A stretch of DNA of 64,000 nt from Hypomyces perniciosus (GCA_008477525.1 SPDT01000010.1:2170001-2234000), one strand, 5' to 3'; positions 11,446 through 21,948 are shown, counted from the stretch's first letter. The notes: generated by a model not told the origin, from the letters alone. Program-made: numbers and translations.

Positions 11446-12921
11446 ATGGCACCAACTAGATTTGAGGGCGAGAAGGTTGACCCTGCACCGCTCGGTCAGC
11501 CCCTCAGCTTCGAATTCAGCGGCAAGACAGCCAAGAACCGCTTCCTCAAGGCTGCAATGTCTGAGAAGCTGTCCAGCTGGGACACCGACGACCTGACCAA
11601 GCGCGGTGTCCCATCCAAGGAAATCATCAACATGTACCGAAGATGGGGCCAGGGCGGCTCTGGAGCCATCCTCACTGGAAACATCATGATCGAATACGAC
11701 CAGCTCGAAGCCCCCGGCAATCTCATCATTCCTGCCGGAGCTCCCTTTTCCGGTGAACGCTTCGAGGCCTTCAAGCAGCTCGCTACTGGGGCCAAGGAGC
11801 ACGGCAGTCTCCTCTATGCGCAGATAAGCCACCCCGGTCGGCAGGTAACTGCTGATATCCAGCCCAACCCTATCTCTGCCAGTGATGTAGCCGTCCAGAA
11901 GGGTACATTTGGCATGGAGTTCGGGAAGCCAAAGCCTATGGACAAGGGGGACTTTGATCGTGTGATCAGCGAGTTTGCACACGCAGCTGAGTACTGTCAC
12001 AAGGCCGGATTTGATGGCGTTCAGTTGCACGGTGCACAGTAGGTCGAACTCTTCTTCTATTGCGTATTAGAAGTGATGCTCACCAGGTCTACAGTGGTTA
12101 CCTCTTGGCCCAGTTCCTTGCGCCTCAAACCAACCTGCGAACGGACAAGTACGGAGGCTCTCTTCTCAATCGCGCGAGGATCATCTTAGAAATCGCGGAC
12201 GCCATCAAAGCCCGCGTGGCGGATAAGTCCTTCAGCATCAGCATCAAGCTCAACAGCGTCGAGTTCCAAGAGGGCGGCTTCTCCTCCGAGGACTGCAGGG
12301 ATCTCTGCGTGAAGCTCGAGGAGCACGGCTTCGACTGGGTCGAGCTCTCCGGAGGCACATACGAGGAAGTCGGTTTTTCGCATAGGAAGGAGTCGACCAG
12401 CCTGCGTGAGGCTTTCTTCCTCGAATTCGCTGAGATGATCATCCCGGAGCTCAAGAAGACAAAATTGTATATCACTGGCGGACTGCGCACTGCATGGGGC
12501 ATGGTCAAGGCGTTGGAGACGGTAGATGGAATTGGCCTTGGGAGACCGGTTGCCAATCAGTTTGACCTGCCGCAGAAGATCTTAGATGGCAAGGTTAATG
12601 GCGCCATCAAGTCTCTTTTCGGTGAGGATGACTTTGGAATGGGCATTACTTCCTCACAACTACAGTACGTTGTCACGGCTCTCCTAGCTTGCTGAAAGAA
12701 GATAAGATGTACACTTACTGACAAAACGCGATATCAGGATGCGCCTCGTTGGCCACGATCAGGAGCCTCTTGATCTCAGCAGCGAGGCTCACAACACCGT
12801 CATGATGCAAGCTATAAGCAAGTGGGCTGAGCGCAGGGAGCAAGACAAGAACTATGTCGAGCCGCCTAGCATTGAGGACTTCAAACTGGAGCCTTATGGT
12901 ACTGCATATGTGGTGGCTTGA
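11446..12921 (+). CDS. NADH:flavin oxidoreductase, old yellow enzyme family, 448 aa, three exons
   Basis: This is an FMN-dependent ene-reductase/NADH oxidase-type TIM barrel. Exons are 11446-12038, 12095-12664 and 12738-12921. The introns (56 and 73 bp) begin GTAGGT and GTACGT and end ACAG and TCAG, and keep the frame. The splice at 12038/12095 restores the family motif LHGAHGYLLAQFLAP, with its second His (H198) encoded across the junction. Other signatures: NRFLKAAMSE (31-40), SHPGRQ (128-133), LRTDKYGGSLLNRAR (from 212), and the FMN-phosphate segments ITGG (about 324) and GLGRP (345-349). The length is normal for the fungal branch. It resembles fungal NADH:flavin oxidoreductases often found in secondary-metabolite or xenobiotic regions. 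The substrate cannot be told from the sequence. Translation without splicing hits stops at 12040 and 12693. Confidence 0.95.
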
Positions 12922-13365
12922 AGAATGTATTGATAGCTAGCGCAAATGGCAGTAGCTTTAATGATGTGATGGAAGGATAGTACGGAGTAGAAGAAGTTCA
13001 TTTCTGCATTGACGTTTCTATGATGTCCATGACGTTGTCTCTTCGACAAGGGAATTAAGCTGCCACCTGTTCGGTTAGTCGACCTCAAGAAAGACTCCAA
13101 CTTGTCTACGGAGTACTAGCGCTCTAGTTGAAGACCCATAAGCATATGCAAAATTGGCTCATGCAGAATAGTGATGACCCCCTACTGATCGGAGCCTTGG
13201 AGCGGTTCACTAAGTTGGGCAGCTACCAGATGTCACAAGGAGATGGAGCTTCAAGATCATACAATAACCGATTCAAAGGACCCTAACATTGTTGTAAATA
13301 TGTCTTCTCCCCGTGTCCCAGATCCGCTACCACTCGCTTCACTAGAACATCCCATCTCCAGCCCT
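12922..13365. other. Intergenic region between convergent genes
   Basis: This holds the 3' flanks of the flavin oxidoreductase and of the Cys-rich secreted protein. It contains TACGGAGTA-type palindromic motifs at about 12979 and 13107, which recur elsewhere in the window. I see nothing else. Confidence 0.5.
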
Positions 13366-13803
13366 TTACAAGCAAATGCCGATACAATCAGCCCCTCCCT
13401 CCTTTGGATCACAGTCGTCCAATGCATCATAACAGTAAAACCCCTCCGGGCACACCAACCCTGCAAACCCACCACATTGTGGTGCCTTCTTCGGGGTGCA
13501 AATGCCTGGCGCATCGCAAGCCATACCGCAACTACCTGGAATCCTCGGATCGTCCTTGCATTCCGTGTTCCTGGGGCAGGGCGGCGGTGGGTATCGAGTG
13601 TGGCCACCGCACGGTTTATACTTGTTCTTGAACTCGCAGTGGCCGGTGCACCTATTGAGGTCCTTGCACCTGGGGCTCTCGGGGACGCACGTCATGTCTT
13701 CTGGACAGGGCGCTATTTTGAGGCCGCACGCACGACCGAGCTGGCTATCCTGAGCGACAGCGAGGGAGAGGCCCGTGGCGAGGAGGAGAGTACGGAAGAG
13801 CAT
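13366..13803 (-). CDS. Secreted protein with three tandem Cys-rich modules, 145 aa
   Basis: The N-terminus is a clear signal peptide (MLFRTLLLATGLSLAVA, cleavage expected after residue 17). The mature 128 residues hold 18 cysteines, enough for nine disulfides, in three similar modules of the pattern C-x(6-10)-C-P-x4-C-x(6-9)-C...C-x3-C. Module 3 (CGGFAGLVCPEGFYC, then D-x-CDP and GGADCIGIC) matches a motif I recall from other small secreted fungal proteins. Module 2 spaces its last cysteines differently. There is no membrane anchor or intron. A TATATAAA box lies on the minus strand at 13922-13929, about 120 bp before the ATG. A role as an effector, protease inhibitor or cell-wall protein is possible; I do not assign one. 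The plus-strand frame at 13243-13815 over the same bases is its shadow. Confidence 0.85.
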   Translation of the reverse strand: MLFRTLLLATGLSLAVAQDSQLGRACGLKIAPCPEDMTCVPESPRCKDLNRCTGHCEFKNKYKPCGGHTRYPPPPCPRNTECKDDPRIPGSCGMACDAPGICTPKKAPQCGGFAGLVCPEGFYCYDALDDCDPKEGGADCIGICL

Positions 13804-13921
13804 TGTGATAGCTAGCGGTAGCTGCTAGGCTTGAGGATATGAGAACTGATAGATGATGGATTGACTTCCGAATTGAAGATGTAACTTGAAGTTCTCGCTC
13901 TGAAGGTGGACAGGGCGTTGG

Positions 13922-13929
13922 TTTATATA
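13922..13929 (-). promoter_or_regulatory. TATA box of the Cys-rich secreted protein gene
   Basis: TATATAAA on the minus strand, about 120 bp upstream of the ATG at 13803, a usual distance in ascomycetes. No other element was identified. Confidence 0.5.
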
Positions 13930-15611
13930 CTTTGTGGAAATTGGAATGCCCCTTTGGCGTGTCCAATGTCTGAGACAACACTCCCACACTCCCACCCTGG
14001 GCAATCACCGATGATCCGACAAAGCCTGGACCTCTGATTGAAGCATTATCTGCACATTTTTCACAATTCACTGCAGTACATGTGAACCAAGCCACGACAT
14101 GCACAGAATCCAGGTGGCTCTCGTATACCGATCGTACCAATCAGTGCTCAAGTCTCGTATGACCGGTGTAGGACTGCTTGAGCAACGTGGTATAGCGTAC
14201 GCAATGATGACCCGATTCACAGTTTAAGCTTATCTGGATGAAAGATACAGCTGAGCGTTTGGTATGACTGACGGACGGACCAACCATGTCATGGTGAGGG
14301 AAGGATGGCTGTTCAGCTCCAATCGAAGGATGGCGCCGCCATTCCGCCTCGAAGCGGACGTGAGGAATGACGTTGTGGGTTAGGCGGTGGCTGGGCTTAA
14401 AATAGTAACCGGAGAAGCACTTAACTTTAAACAGGCATAAGGCTGACGAGTGCTTAACCATACGAATACTTCATAGGAATGATGCTGGGAGTCGGACCGT
14501 CGGCCAAGGGTTATGCTTTTTGTCGGGATTCATAGGCTACTGCAAGGCGTTCGGTCTACAGAGCGCCCAAACCGTCATCTTACGCTGTTTACGAAGTTTT
14601 CAGGTTGGCTAATAATTTGAGAGAACAATTTGAGGCGTCTTCTCCCCGTACTCTTGATTTGGGCGGCGTGGTTGACTCCGTATCTTCCGGTCCTCAGTCG
14701 GCCCCCGCTCCGGCCGGTGGCCTTGACCGAACCCACCTGGATCTCCGAGTACGGAAGGGCCGAGAAGACAGATTTTGCCTGCTGGATATGCGCTGATAGG
14801 TGCCGAGCTTTGTAGTCACTCCGTAAGCACAATTGCCTCTGCGAACTAGATAGAGTCCGCATGCTCGAGGATAGCTGTTTCTGCCCAGATCGTACCGTCC
14901 TGCTCATCTGTCGATCCCAACATATGCTCGACGACCATGTGTCCCGTGGTGCCTCTTGAAGAACTTGCTGGCGGATGATGCTGATACAGTCTCATTGATG
15001 AGCTCATAGTTGAGCTGTGATGATGGTAAAAACACATATATACGGTGTGTCCTTGATGCAGTAATAAAAGAGCGTCGCGGGACTTTGCTTGTAAGATAGG
15101 GAGATGAAAGATGCGCAGGGATGTTTATTCTTTGCAGATAAAATAACCTCTTATTATTGGCCAATCTGGCAGTGATATGGCTGACAAAGTCGTTTTAATA
15201 TTAACTTCGTATTCCTCCATATTATCAGTAAGCAGTGACAAACACCAGCCACCCAATTCGCTCTCCCGTTCAAAATAGATGGGAGAAATTGGAGAGTACG
15301 ATCATAGCAGACTCTCGGTCAATCAAGCTTAATCTTGTTCTCCAGGACGGTGATATCCTAATACTAATCCGCGGAACCGGCTTAATTCTCCGGTCTGGAG
15401 TCAACGGGTACTAATCCCGAGCCACTGACCTTCTGAAGACGGTAATCAGCCTGTCTGGGCATGTCTGGGGATCCTGAACTGATCCTTTATAAGACAAGAT
15501 ACGACTGTCTCCCCGCAAATACGAGCTCCACCTTTACTCTCACCTACTCGTATTCGTAGATTCTCCAGACAAACGTGTCTCTCTGATTTCTTGACACCTC
15601 GAAGCCTCAGG
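13930..15611. other. Intergenic region without a recognised gene
   Basis: This 1.7-kb stretch separates the Cys-rich gene (minus) from the amidohydrolase (plus). Base composition is normal and not RIP-like. Several short frames (for example 14141-14461 and 14575-14907, both minus) lack any domain, signal peptide or splice pattern I trust. It may be promoter sequence or hold a non-coding RNA. Confidence 0.5.
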
Positions 15612-17096
15612 ATGACCAGACGCCGTATCCCACAGTACGTGGAGCCTGCTGCCGGCCAGCAGAACGGCCATGTGCCAACAAATTGGCCGCCAGCTTCCTC
15701 GAGCGAGGACTCAAGGCCTCGTGCCATCCGCTCAATAGGCCTGGGCATCACCATCCGGCCCCAGTCCAGCAATCGAGGCGCCGATGAATCGTCCATGAAG
15801 AAGGTCTTCTATACCATCGTCACGTCGCAATTGCTCATCCCAGGCGATGGCGAGCCCATCCCCGACGGCGCCCTCGTCATCGAGAACAAGCTCATCGTCT
15901 GGGTCGGAAACAAAGACGAAATTCCCCAAGAATACGCCTCCAAGCCTCACAAGGCGCATTCGGTGCCCTTCCTGATGCCCGGCCTCTGGGACTGCCACAC
16001 TCACTTCACCGGCATGGGCGACGATTTGTACGCTGCCCAGTTGAGGGAACTCAGCGACCATCCTGCTACTTCTGGCGCGCGCCTCGCGAAGGGATGCTGG
16101 GAGACACTGCAGCGCGGCTACACTTCACTGCGAGACGTTGCTGGCTACGGATGCGAGGTCGCACAGGCAATTGAGGACGGCACCATTGTAGGGCCCAATG
16201 TTTACAGCTCGGGCGCATGTCTCAGTCAGTTGGCTGGCCATGGCGATGTCTTTCCCCTGCCGGCGGGTGATGCGCTCTTGAACTTTGGCGTTGGGACGGT
16301 GACTGCTGGACATTTCGGCACAGTGATGGGAGTTATCTGCGACGGCGTGGATGAATGTCGTCGTGCAGTGAGACTGCAGATCCGAAGGGGCGCCAAGTGC
16401 ATCAAGATCCTCGCATCGGGAGGCGTCTTGTCGCGAGACGACAACCCGCTGTATGCCCAGTTCAGCAAGGAGGAGTTGGATGCCATTATGGAAGAGGCCA
16501 ACCGCATGGAGCGCGCCGTGGCAGCCCATGTTCACGGCAAGCCTGGCATTCTGGCAGCAGTCAACGCCGGCGTCACCAGCGTCGAGCACGTCACGTTCGC
16601 AGACCAGGAATGCATCGACCTGATCAAGGAGAAGGGCGTCATCTACGTCGCCACGCGCACCATCGTCGACATCCTGCTGAAGTCAGGCGGCGAGGGCCTG
16701 CCCAAGATCGTCTGGGAAAAGGCCCTGCTCTGCGGCTCGAACCACCTCAACGCGTACAAGCTGGCGATCGAGAACGGCGTCACTTTTGCACTTGGAACGG
16801 ATACGGAGCCAGGCTCGAACATGGCGACCGAGCTGGAGTATGCGGTCGAGGCGGGCATGAGCAATCTGGAGGCCATCAAGGCGGCGACAGCGAATGGCCC
16901 TCTGACAGTCAAAGGCCAGGTGCCCCAGACAGGGCAGCTCAAGGCTGGGTATGAGGCTGATGTAATCGGAGTTCTAGAGAATCCCGCAGACGACGTCAGG
17001 GTGCTGCAGAAGAAGCAGAACATTGGATGGGTGTGGAAGGGAGGCAAGCTGTTCAAGGGGCCTGGAATTGGGCCTTGGGGGGAGGAATCAGATTAG
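15612..17096 (+). CDS. Ochratoxinase-like metal-dependent amidohydrolase, 494 aa
   Basis: This is an amidohydrolase-superfamily TIM barrel with a composite beta-sandwich, expected to hydrolyse an amide bond. From memory it is close over its whole length to the A. niger enzyme that splits ochratoxin A into phenylalanine and ochratoxin alpha; the C-terminal WKGGKLFKGPGIGPWGE is nearly the same. All binuclear-metal ligands are present at a constant offset from that enzyme: HxH (H129, H131, in WDCHTHF), the carbamylated lysine K265 (CIKILASGG), H306 (AAHVHG), H326 (EHV) and D397 (GTDT). The ATG at 15612 is chosen; the frame is open to 15591 but has no earlier ATG. There are no introns. The natural substrate may be another N-acyl amino acid or dipeptide. 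It is a degrading enzyme, not a toxin-producing one. NIP7 follows 248 bp downstream. Confidence 0.93.
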   Translation: MTRRRIPQYVEPAAGQQNGHVPTNWPPASSSEDSRPRAIRSIGLGITIRPQSSNRGADESSMKKVFYTIVTSQLLIPGDGEPIPDGALVIENKLIVWVGNKDEIPQEYASKPHKAHSVPFLMPGLWDCHTHFTGMGDDLYAAQLRELSDHPATSGARLAKGCWETLQRGYTSLRDVAGYGCEVAQAIEDGTIVGPNVYSSGACLSQLAGHGDVFPLPAGDALLNFGVGTVTAGHFGTVMGVICDGVDECRRAVRLQIRRGAKCIKILASGGVLSRDDNPLYAQFSKEELDAIMEEANRMERAVAAHVHGKPGILAAVNAGVTSVEHVTFADQECIDLIKEKGVIYVATRTIVDILLKSGGEGLPKIVWEKALLCGSNHLNAYKLAIENGVTFALGTDTEPGSNMATELEYAVEAGMSNLEAIKAATANGPLTVKGQVPQTGQLKAGYEADVIGVLENPADDVRVLQKKQNIGWVWKGGKLFKGPGIGPWGEESD

Positions 17097-17344
17097 TAGA
17101 GGATAATATATGAGGCATGTTGGATAAATATCATGAGATGTGATGAAATGTTAGTGCTGATGTAACTTACACTAGTCCCACTGCTGCAGAGGTACCTGGT
17201 GTGGAGAGAACTCTTATCGTAGGTAAATTTTCTTATCGCCAAAAAACTTCACCATCATACTCCCTCCATAGTACCATCGAGTTCATCACCACTGTTCCCT
17301 TCACCCTCACCGAATCGCACGCCAATCCTCTGCCTCAGCACACA

Positions 17345-18027
17345 ATGCGCCCTCTCACCGAAGAAGAGACGCAGTCCGTCTTCAAGAAGCTCGCCGAATA
17401 CACCGGCGCATCGCTCAAGAACATCATTGCGCCGCTCGACGACTCCCCCAATGCCGATCGCCACGTCTTCCGCCTCTCCCAAGGCCGCGTCTATCTCGTG
17501 CGCCTGTCCATGGCCAATCTGGCTACTTCAGTTGCGCGTGATAACCTGCTCTCTCTGGGAATCTGCTTAGGTAGGCCAATTGCTTCCCACGCCCGAAAGA
17601 AATGCGCCAGCTGACATGTCGAAACCAGGCAAGTTCACCAAGTCAGGCAAATTCCGAATCCACATCACGGCCCTGCCCGTTCTTGGCGAGCATGCCCGCC
17701 ACAAGATCTGGATTCGCCCGAACGGCGTGATGCCATTTCTGTACGGCGGTAACGTTGTCAAGGCGCACGTCGGTCGTTTCTCCGAGGACTGTCCCGAACA
17801 CCAGGGCGTTGTTGTTTATTCCATGGACGACGTTCCCTTGGGCTGTAAGTTGCCTTTACTTCTATGGTGTCTGTTTGCAATGCGCTGATAAGTTTTATGC
17901 AGTTGGAGTGACTGCTCGATCGACCGCCGAAAGCCGTAGATTAGATCCGACCGGCATCGTGTGCTTCCGACAAGCAGACTGCGGAGAGTACTTGCGTGAC
18001 GAAGATACCCTGTTCCAATCTGGCTAG
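17345..18027 (+). CDS. NIP7: 60S ribosome subunit biogenesis protein NIP7, 188 aa, three exons
   Basis: This is a conserved nucleolar factor for 27S pre-rRNA processing and 60S assembly. Exons are 17345-17570, 17629-17844 and 17903-18027, with two 58-bp introns that have CTGAC/CTGAT branch points and CAG acceptors. The joined protein starts MRPLTEEETQSVFKKL, as NIP7 proteins do. It contains the near-invariant GKFTKSGKFR segment across the first splice, VARDNLLSLG just before it, MPFLYGG, QGVVVYSMDDVPLGFGV across the second splice, and the C-terminal VCFRQADCGEYLRDEDTLF. The C-terminal half (about 95-170) is the RNA-binding PUA domain. The length agrees with yeast (181 aa). It is an essential single-copy gene, which marks this as a true chromosomal gene island. 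The frame open from 17201 precedes the real ATG. Confidence 0.97.
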
Positions 18028-18570
18028 AGATTCCTAGTTAATGCAAAAGAGAAGCTATATTGGGAGGAACAGTTGGCTAGTGGTATAATTGCAACATTGT
18101 GGCGTTGGAACTTCAGGGCGTTTCGGGCGAATTCATGGAATGGTGTTCTTGTCACGCAAATTTTGAGGGTCCACGATACAGGGCTTTATGATGATGGGGC
18201 TACTGGAAAGGACGAGAACTGTCGCAACGCTGAGGACCTCAATGCCGAGCTGGGAGAGAGGACGTCTGGGCGTGATTCAGAGTCGATCGCAAACCCACGA
18301 AGACTCAGAGGCGCTGTGCATTTCAACTGTGGCAGATATAACGATTGATCCCGCTAGTAGGCGGACTGGCAAATGCCTACTCCGACAATCTATCAGCATA
18401 GACAGGTGCTGTCGCAGCAATTCACTCAAGCTTGCAACATATGTGTGTATGTCCACCAGCGCTACCAGGCTTTTCATAAAGCACATTTGCTATTATAGTT
18501 ATGTTTTGTCCTAGAACCAGTGATGTCCATTTGCGTTCAAGCTAGTATCAGTTCTTGATACTCGACAGCC
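18028..18570. other. Intergenic region between convergent NIP7 and AAC(3) genes
   Basis: 3' flanks only. Short overlapping frames in this stretch show no protein features, and no repeat or RNA gene is recognised. Confidence 0.5.
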
Positions 18571-19401
18571 TTAACAAGACGTCTGAGGTGGATTCCTATG
18601 TACACTCATCCACTCCCTTGCGTACTCAACAGCATCAAGCAGAGAAAAGAGCATGCATTCAGCTGCTCCAACAGTACCGCGAATGACCTCCCTATCCCTC
18701 TCAAAATCCGCACCCAACTGCTCAAAGTCCTCATCACTGATAGCCACATCTTGCACCGTCATCCATCTACGCTGGCCATCCACCATCGCAGCAAAGGAGT
18801 TCGACTCGATCGGAGCTCCGGGGAGGCGATACTCAGCAAGGTGAAAAGCCGTGCACTTGTTGAAGCCTACCCCTAGCAACAACACCCATGCGTTTAGAGT
18901 TTCGAGTTTGGCTAGAGGACTTGATTCACCAAGTCGACAGTGTAGCGCGTGATCTTTTGTTATGTACTCTGCGTTGGGACCAATTGCCGCGAAGGAGGTT
19001 TGTGGATGGGCGGAGCGTCGAGATCCGGGCCAAGTATGCACTGTTTCGGGGACTATACCCATGGCGCGGGTGCGTGATGTAAGAGGGTCAAAGGCGGGCG
19101 TGAAGTCACGGATAGCCTGCCACCAGTGTTCTGGCACAGGGGGGCTTTGCCATGCTGAAGGGTCGGAGCTGTCTCCAGTGTGTGTTGGGACGACGAGGGT
19201 GCCGGAAGGACTGAGGATGGAGAGGATAGATGTTATGAGAGTGGGCGCGGAGCCGGGGATAAAGCCTATTGAGCAGAGTGAGGAGTGGAGGAGGAGAGTT
19301 GGTGGGGAGGGGGAAGATGGGATTTGGCTGAGGAGGGAACAGAGAGAAGATATAAGAGAGTCAGGAGTGACGAGGGATTTGGGATGAGATGTCTGGGACA
19401 T
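18571..19401 (-). CDS. Aminoglycoside N3-acetyltransferase (AAC(3)) family protein, 276 aa
   Basis: This is an acetyl-CoA-dependent N-acetyltransferase of the AAC(3)/YokD fold, known in bacteria for acetylating 2-deoxystreptamine antibiotics; fungal members have unproved substrates. Counted from the chosen start, the family blocks are LLLHSSLCSIGFIPG (from 36) followed by GTLVVPTHTG, FDPLTSRTRAMGIVPE (from 104), RRSAHPQTSFAAIG (128-141), SPLAKLETLNAWVLLLGVG and the catalytic-region THLAE-like AFHLAEYR (about 185-192). I chose the ATG at 19399-19401, which has an AAA context; an upstream in-frame ATG at 19461 would add 20 residues. There is no intron. It lies tail to tail with NIP7 and head to tail with the MFS exporter, which reads in the same direction; the pairing with a pump is suggestive of resistance but not proof. 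Confidence 0.9.
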   Translation of the reverse strand: MSQTSHPKSLVTPDSLISSLCSLLSQIPSSPSPPTLLLHSSLCSIGFIPGSAPTLITSILSILSPSGTLVVPTHTGDSSDPSAWQSPPVPEHWWQAIRDFTPAFDPLTSRTRAMGIVPETVHTWPGSRRSAHPQTSFAAIGPNAEYITKDHALHCRLGESSPLAKLETLNAWVLLLGVGFNKCTAFHLAEYRLPGAPIESNSFAAMVDGQRRWMTVQDVAISDEDFEQLGADFERDREVIRGTVGAAECMLFSLLDAVEYAREWMSVHRNPPQTSC

Positions 19402-19564
19402 TTTGGCATATTCTTGGATTGTAGTGATTATGGCAGATCTATGTGGTGTTATATAGTACATGTGGTGTCAGCACAATTGTTCTGCGTTGACCTTTGGCAA
19501 CTGGGAGAGATAGACAACATCTATCATATATCAAGATGGTGGTCTCACCGAGTGACTCATGACT

Positions 19565-21252
19565 CTACTCCTGTTTCAGCCCAACTCTTCCCGTCTTGCG
19601 CAACCCTACAACACCTAAAGCGCCACAAAGCATCATAAACCCAAACATGGTCCAGAAACTGGCTCTGAACCCTTCCATCCGGGCATGAGTATCCTCCCTC
19701 CCAGAATCCTCATGCCCTTTCGCGACCAATGTTGAGACGACCTGCATAACCGCCAACCCCAGTGCCGTACCCAATTGAGCCGCCGTGTTAAACACCGCTC
19801 CCGCCAAGGCCTGCGTGTCATCTGGAAACACCTCCGTGATGATGATGAGTCCCAGTGTGAAGACAACATCACAACTGATGGGTTGCAGGAGTTGTGCGAA
19901 AAAGGCGCTGGTCCAGTACGACCATTGCGGCTGGGTCAAGGCCATGAGCAGTGGAGAGCCAGCGCAGAGGGCGGACGAGATGAGAACGAGCCAGAGGGGT
20001 GGAATGCGATCTACAAAGAGCCCCATGGAGAAGTTGGCCATGATGCCGACGGCGATGCTGGGGAGGATGCGGAGGGAAGCCTGGAGGGCGGAGAGGTGCT
20101 GGATTTCTTGGAAGCTGTTGGTATACTTTATTAGCTTTAGCTAGATATAAGCGAACGAGGGGGACGTACAATAAACTGGAAAACAGTTCTAGACAGTTTA
20201 GAACAGCGAATGAGAGTGCGATGGTGACACAGATACTTGAGAAGGAGGGGATCTTCCAGAGTGAGTTGGGGATCAAGGCGGGTTGACCAATGCGGACTTG
20301 ACGATGCACCCAGGCCATGAAGGTGGGCAAGGCGACGGCGCTGAGACAGAGGAGCGCAATGCTTTCAGTGCTTTGAATCTTGTAAATGTCTGTGCTGATG
20401 ATTCTGTAAGGTATCAGATTAGTAAAGTGTAATATTGATATGACCGAGAAAGTGTGAAGGGGACTGGACTTACGCAAGGAGATAGGACAGCATGGCCATG
20501 AACGCCGATACTAGAACAGCGCCGACCAGGTCAACCTTTTCTCTCAGATCCTTCACAATCCCACGAAGAGTACGTTTCTGCTGCTCCTGTGGCAACGCCC
20601 ACAGTCCTACCGCCGACACCAACAGCGTCAACCCTCCGTACAGAAACCATCCCACTCTCCAGCCAACCGTATCCTGGAGAATACCACCCAACACAAGCCC
20701 CATCGAGAACCCCAACGGCTGACTCCAACCCAAGCACGCAAAGGCAAAATTCCGGCCTTTGCCCCTCGGAAACACCCTCGTCACAATGGACACACTCGAC
20801 GCCAGATGCAGCGAAAAGCCCACGCCCTGCACGGCCCGTATGCCCACCAGCCCGGCTCCGCTCTGCGCCGTGCCGGCGCCGATCATCAGCGCCCCGCTAG
20901 CGAAACACCCCACCAGATCCACGGCGCGGGGCCCGAGAGCATCGGCCACGGAGCCGGCGAGCAGAAGCGTCGAAGCGGTGGCGAGGCTGAAGACGGAGAC
21001 GGGCCAGAAGGAGAGTGACGGGGGGACGGAGAGGGCGGAGGTGATGGTGGGGAGGGAGATGACGATGAGGCCTGTGGCGGCGCTGGAGGTGAAGTTTACG
21101 CCGGCGAGATGAGTGGTGATGGCGACTTTGCGGGTGAGAGTGAAGGTATTGGAGTTGGGGTTTGGTTCTTCTGGTGTGGCATTGTAGTATTCAAGCGGTA
21201 TGTCGATGGTTTCTGGAGTTGAGACCAGGACAGTCTGTGTTTGCGTGGCCAT
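19565..21252 (-). CDS. MFS multidrug-type transporter, 520 aa, three exons
   Basis: This is a proton-driven major facilitator exporter, probably of the DHA2-like drug:H+ group. Exons on the minus strand are 21252-20474, 20403-20170 and 20114-19565; the introns (70 and 55 bp) start GTAAGT and GTACGT and end ACAG. Splicing joins SYLLA to IISTDIYK and LFSSL to FFQEIQHLSA in frame. The N-terminal ~45 residues are polar and cytosolic, then hydrophobic segments follow one another to the end. A motif-A-like loop (GSVADALGPRAVD) lies between early helices, and GFSMGLVLGGILQDTVGW resembles motif C of exporters. ATG 21252 is chosen; the in-frame upstream ATG at 21306 is less likely. It may serve to expel a compound handled by neighbouring enzymes. 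The substrate is unknown. Confidence 0.92.
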
Positions 21253-21864
21253 GTCTTGTTTCTTCCAATTGATTTCAAGGTATCTGAATAATGACACGAA
21301 ATACAAGCATATCCTCTTGTATCTGCTCCTACCTACCTAGGTGGTGTTACTACTTATAGAGTCTATGTGTGAGTCCATGTGTAAGTCAGCAACAGACGCT
21401 CCACTTGAAGGGCGCGCATGTCGACATCAACAAGATAGTATTGACATTGACTAGATCTTAAAGGTTTAGATCCGGCACACACCGCTCACTTACGTTCCTA
21501 ACCCTTGTAACGGAAGCTGAAAGCGGCTACTGGCTTCGTTCTACCGCTAAGAGTCTGACCGAAATATGATGGCTCCGATAAGCGCCGAACTGGAGGAAAG
21601 AAAACGAGAGAAAATGAGAGCGTATTTCCGTTCTCAAGCGACATTAATAAATGAAAATAAAAGTTGAAAAATACCCTCATTAGCTTAATAGTCTAGATAT
21701 CAAGGCCATATTTTTCTAGTTATTTTATTCCTGGTATGGGGTGGTTTCTTGGGGCATATTCTTTGTGTTTTCCCTCTTGTTCGCTCCAGTTGGCGCTCTT
21801 GGTGTGTGACTCCAACCAATCGCAGAGAGCATATCATTCCCACAGAAGCTCAAATTATCATATC
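21253..21864. other. Intergenic region, MFS promoter to first tRNA
   Basis: Carries the MFS promoter region. No other gene is recognised. Confidence 0.5.
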
Positions 21865-21943
21865 GGCCGTGTGGCTCAATGGCAGAGCGTCTGACTACGA
21901 TTAGTACATCAGGAGGTTGCAGGTTCGACCCCTGTCTCGGTCA
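21865..21943 (+). tRNA. tRNA-Arg(ACG) with a 7-nt intron
   Basis: The cloverleaf folds with acceptor GGCCGTG/CTCGGTC (one T-T mismatch and one G-T), D stem GCTC/GAGC, anticodon stem TCTGA/TCAGG and T stem GCAGG/CCTGT with loop TTCGACC. The loop CTACGA...A gives anticodon ACG at 21897-21899. The extra 7 nt TTAGTAC (21901-21907) sit at the canonical intron position, one base 3' of the anticodon. The A box (TGGCTCAATGG) and B box (GGTTCGACCCC) are intact. A T7 run at 21949-21955 is the Pol III terminator. Confidence 0.93.
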
Positions 21944-21948
21944 ATTTC

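Noticed and set aside
13243..13815. 190-codon plus-strand frame
   Set aside because: Antisense to the Cys-rich secreted protein gene, which has a signal peptide, regular Cys spacing and a TATA box; the plus frame has no features.
14141..14907. Two minus-strand frames of about 106-110 codons
   Set aside because: No recognisable motif and irregular composition; chance frames in a normal-GC intergenic region.
19402..19461. Upstream ATG extending the AAC(3)-like protein by 20 residues
   Set aside because: The inner ATG has the better context and AAC(3) homology starts after it; the extension remains possible but less likely.
9471..21252. A secondary-metabolite gene cluster
   Set aside because: Tailoring-type enzymes and a transporter are present, but there is no PKS, NRPS, terpene cyclase or DMATS gene and no cluster regulator, and NIP7 lies in the middle.
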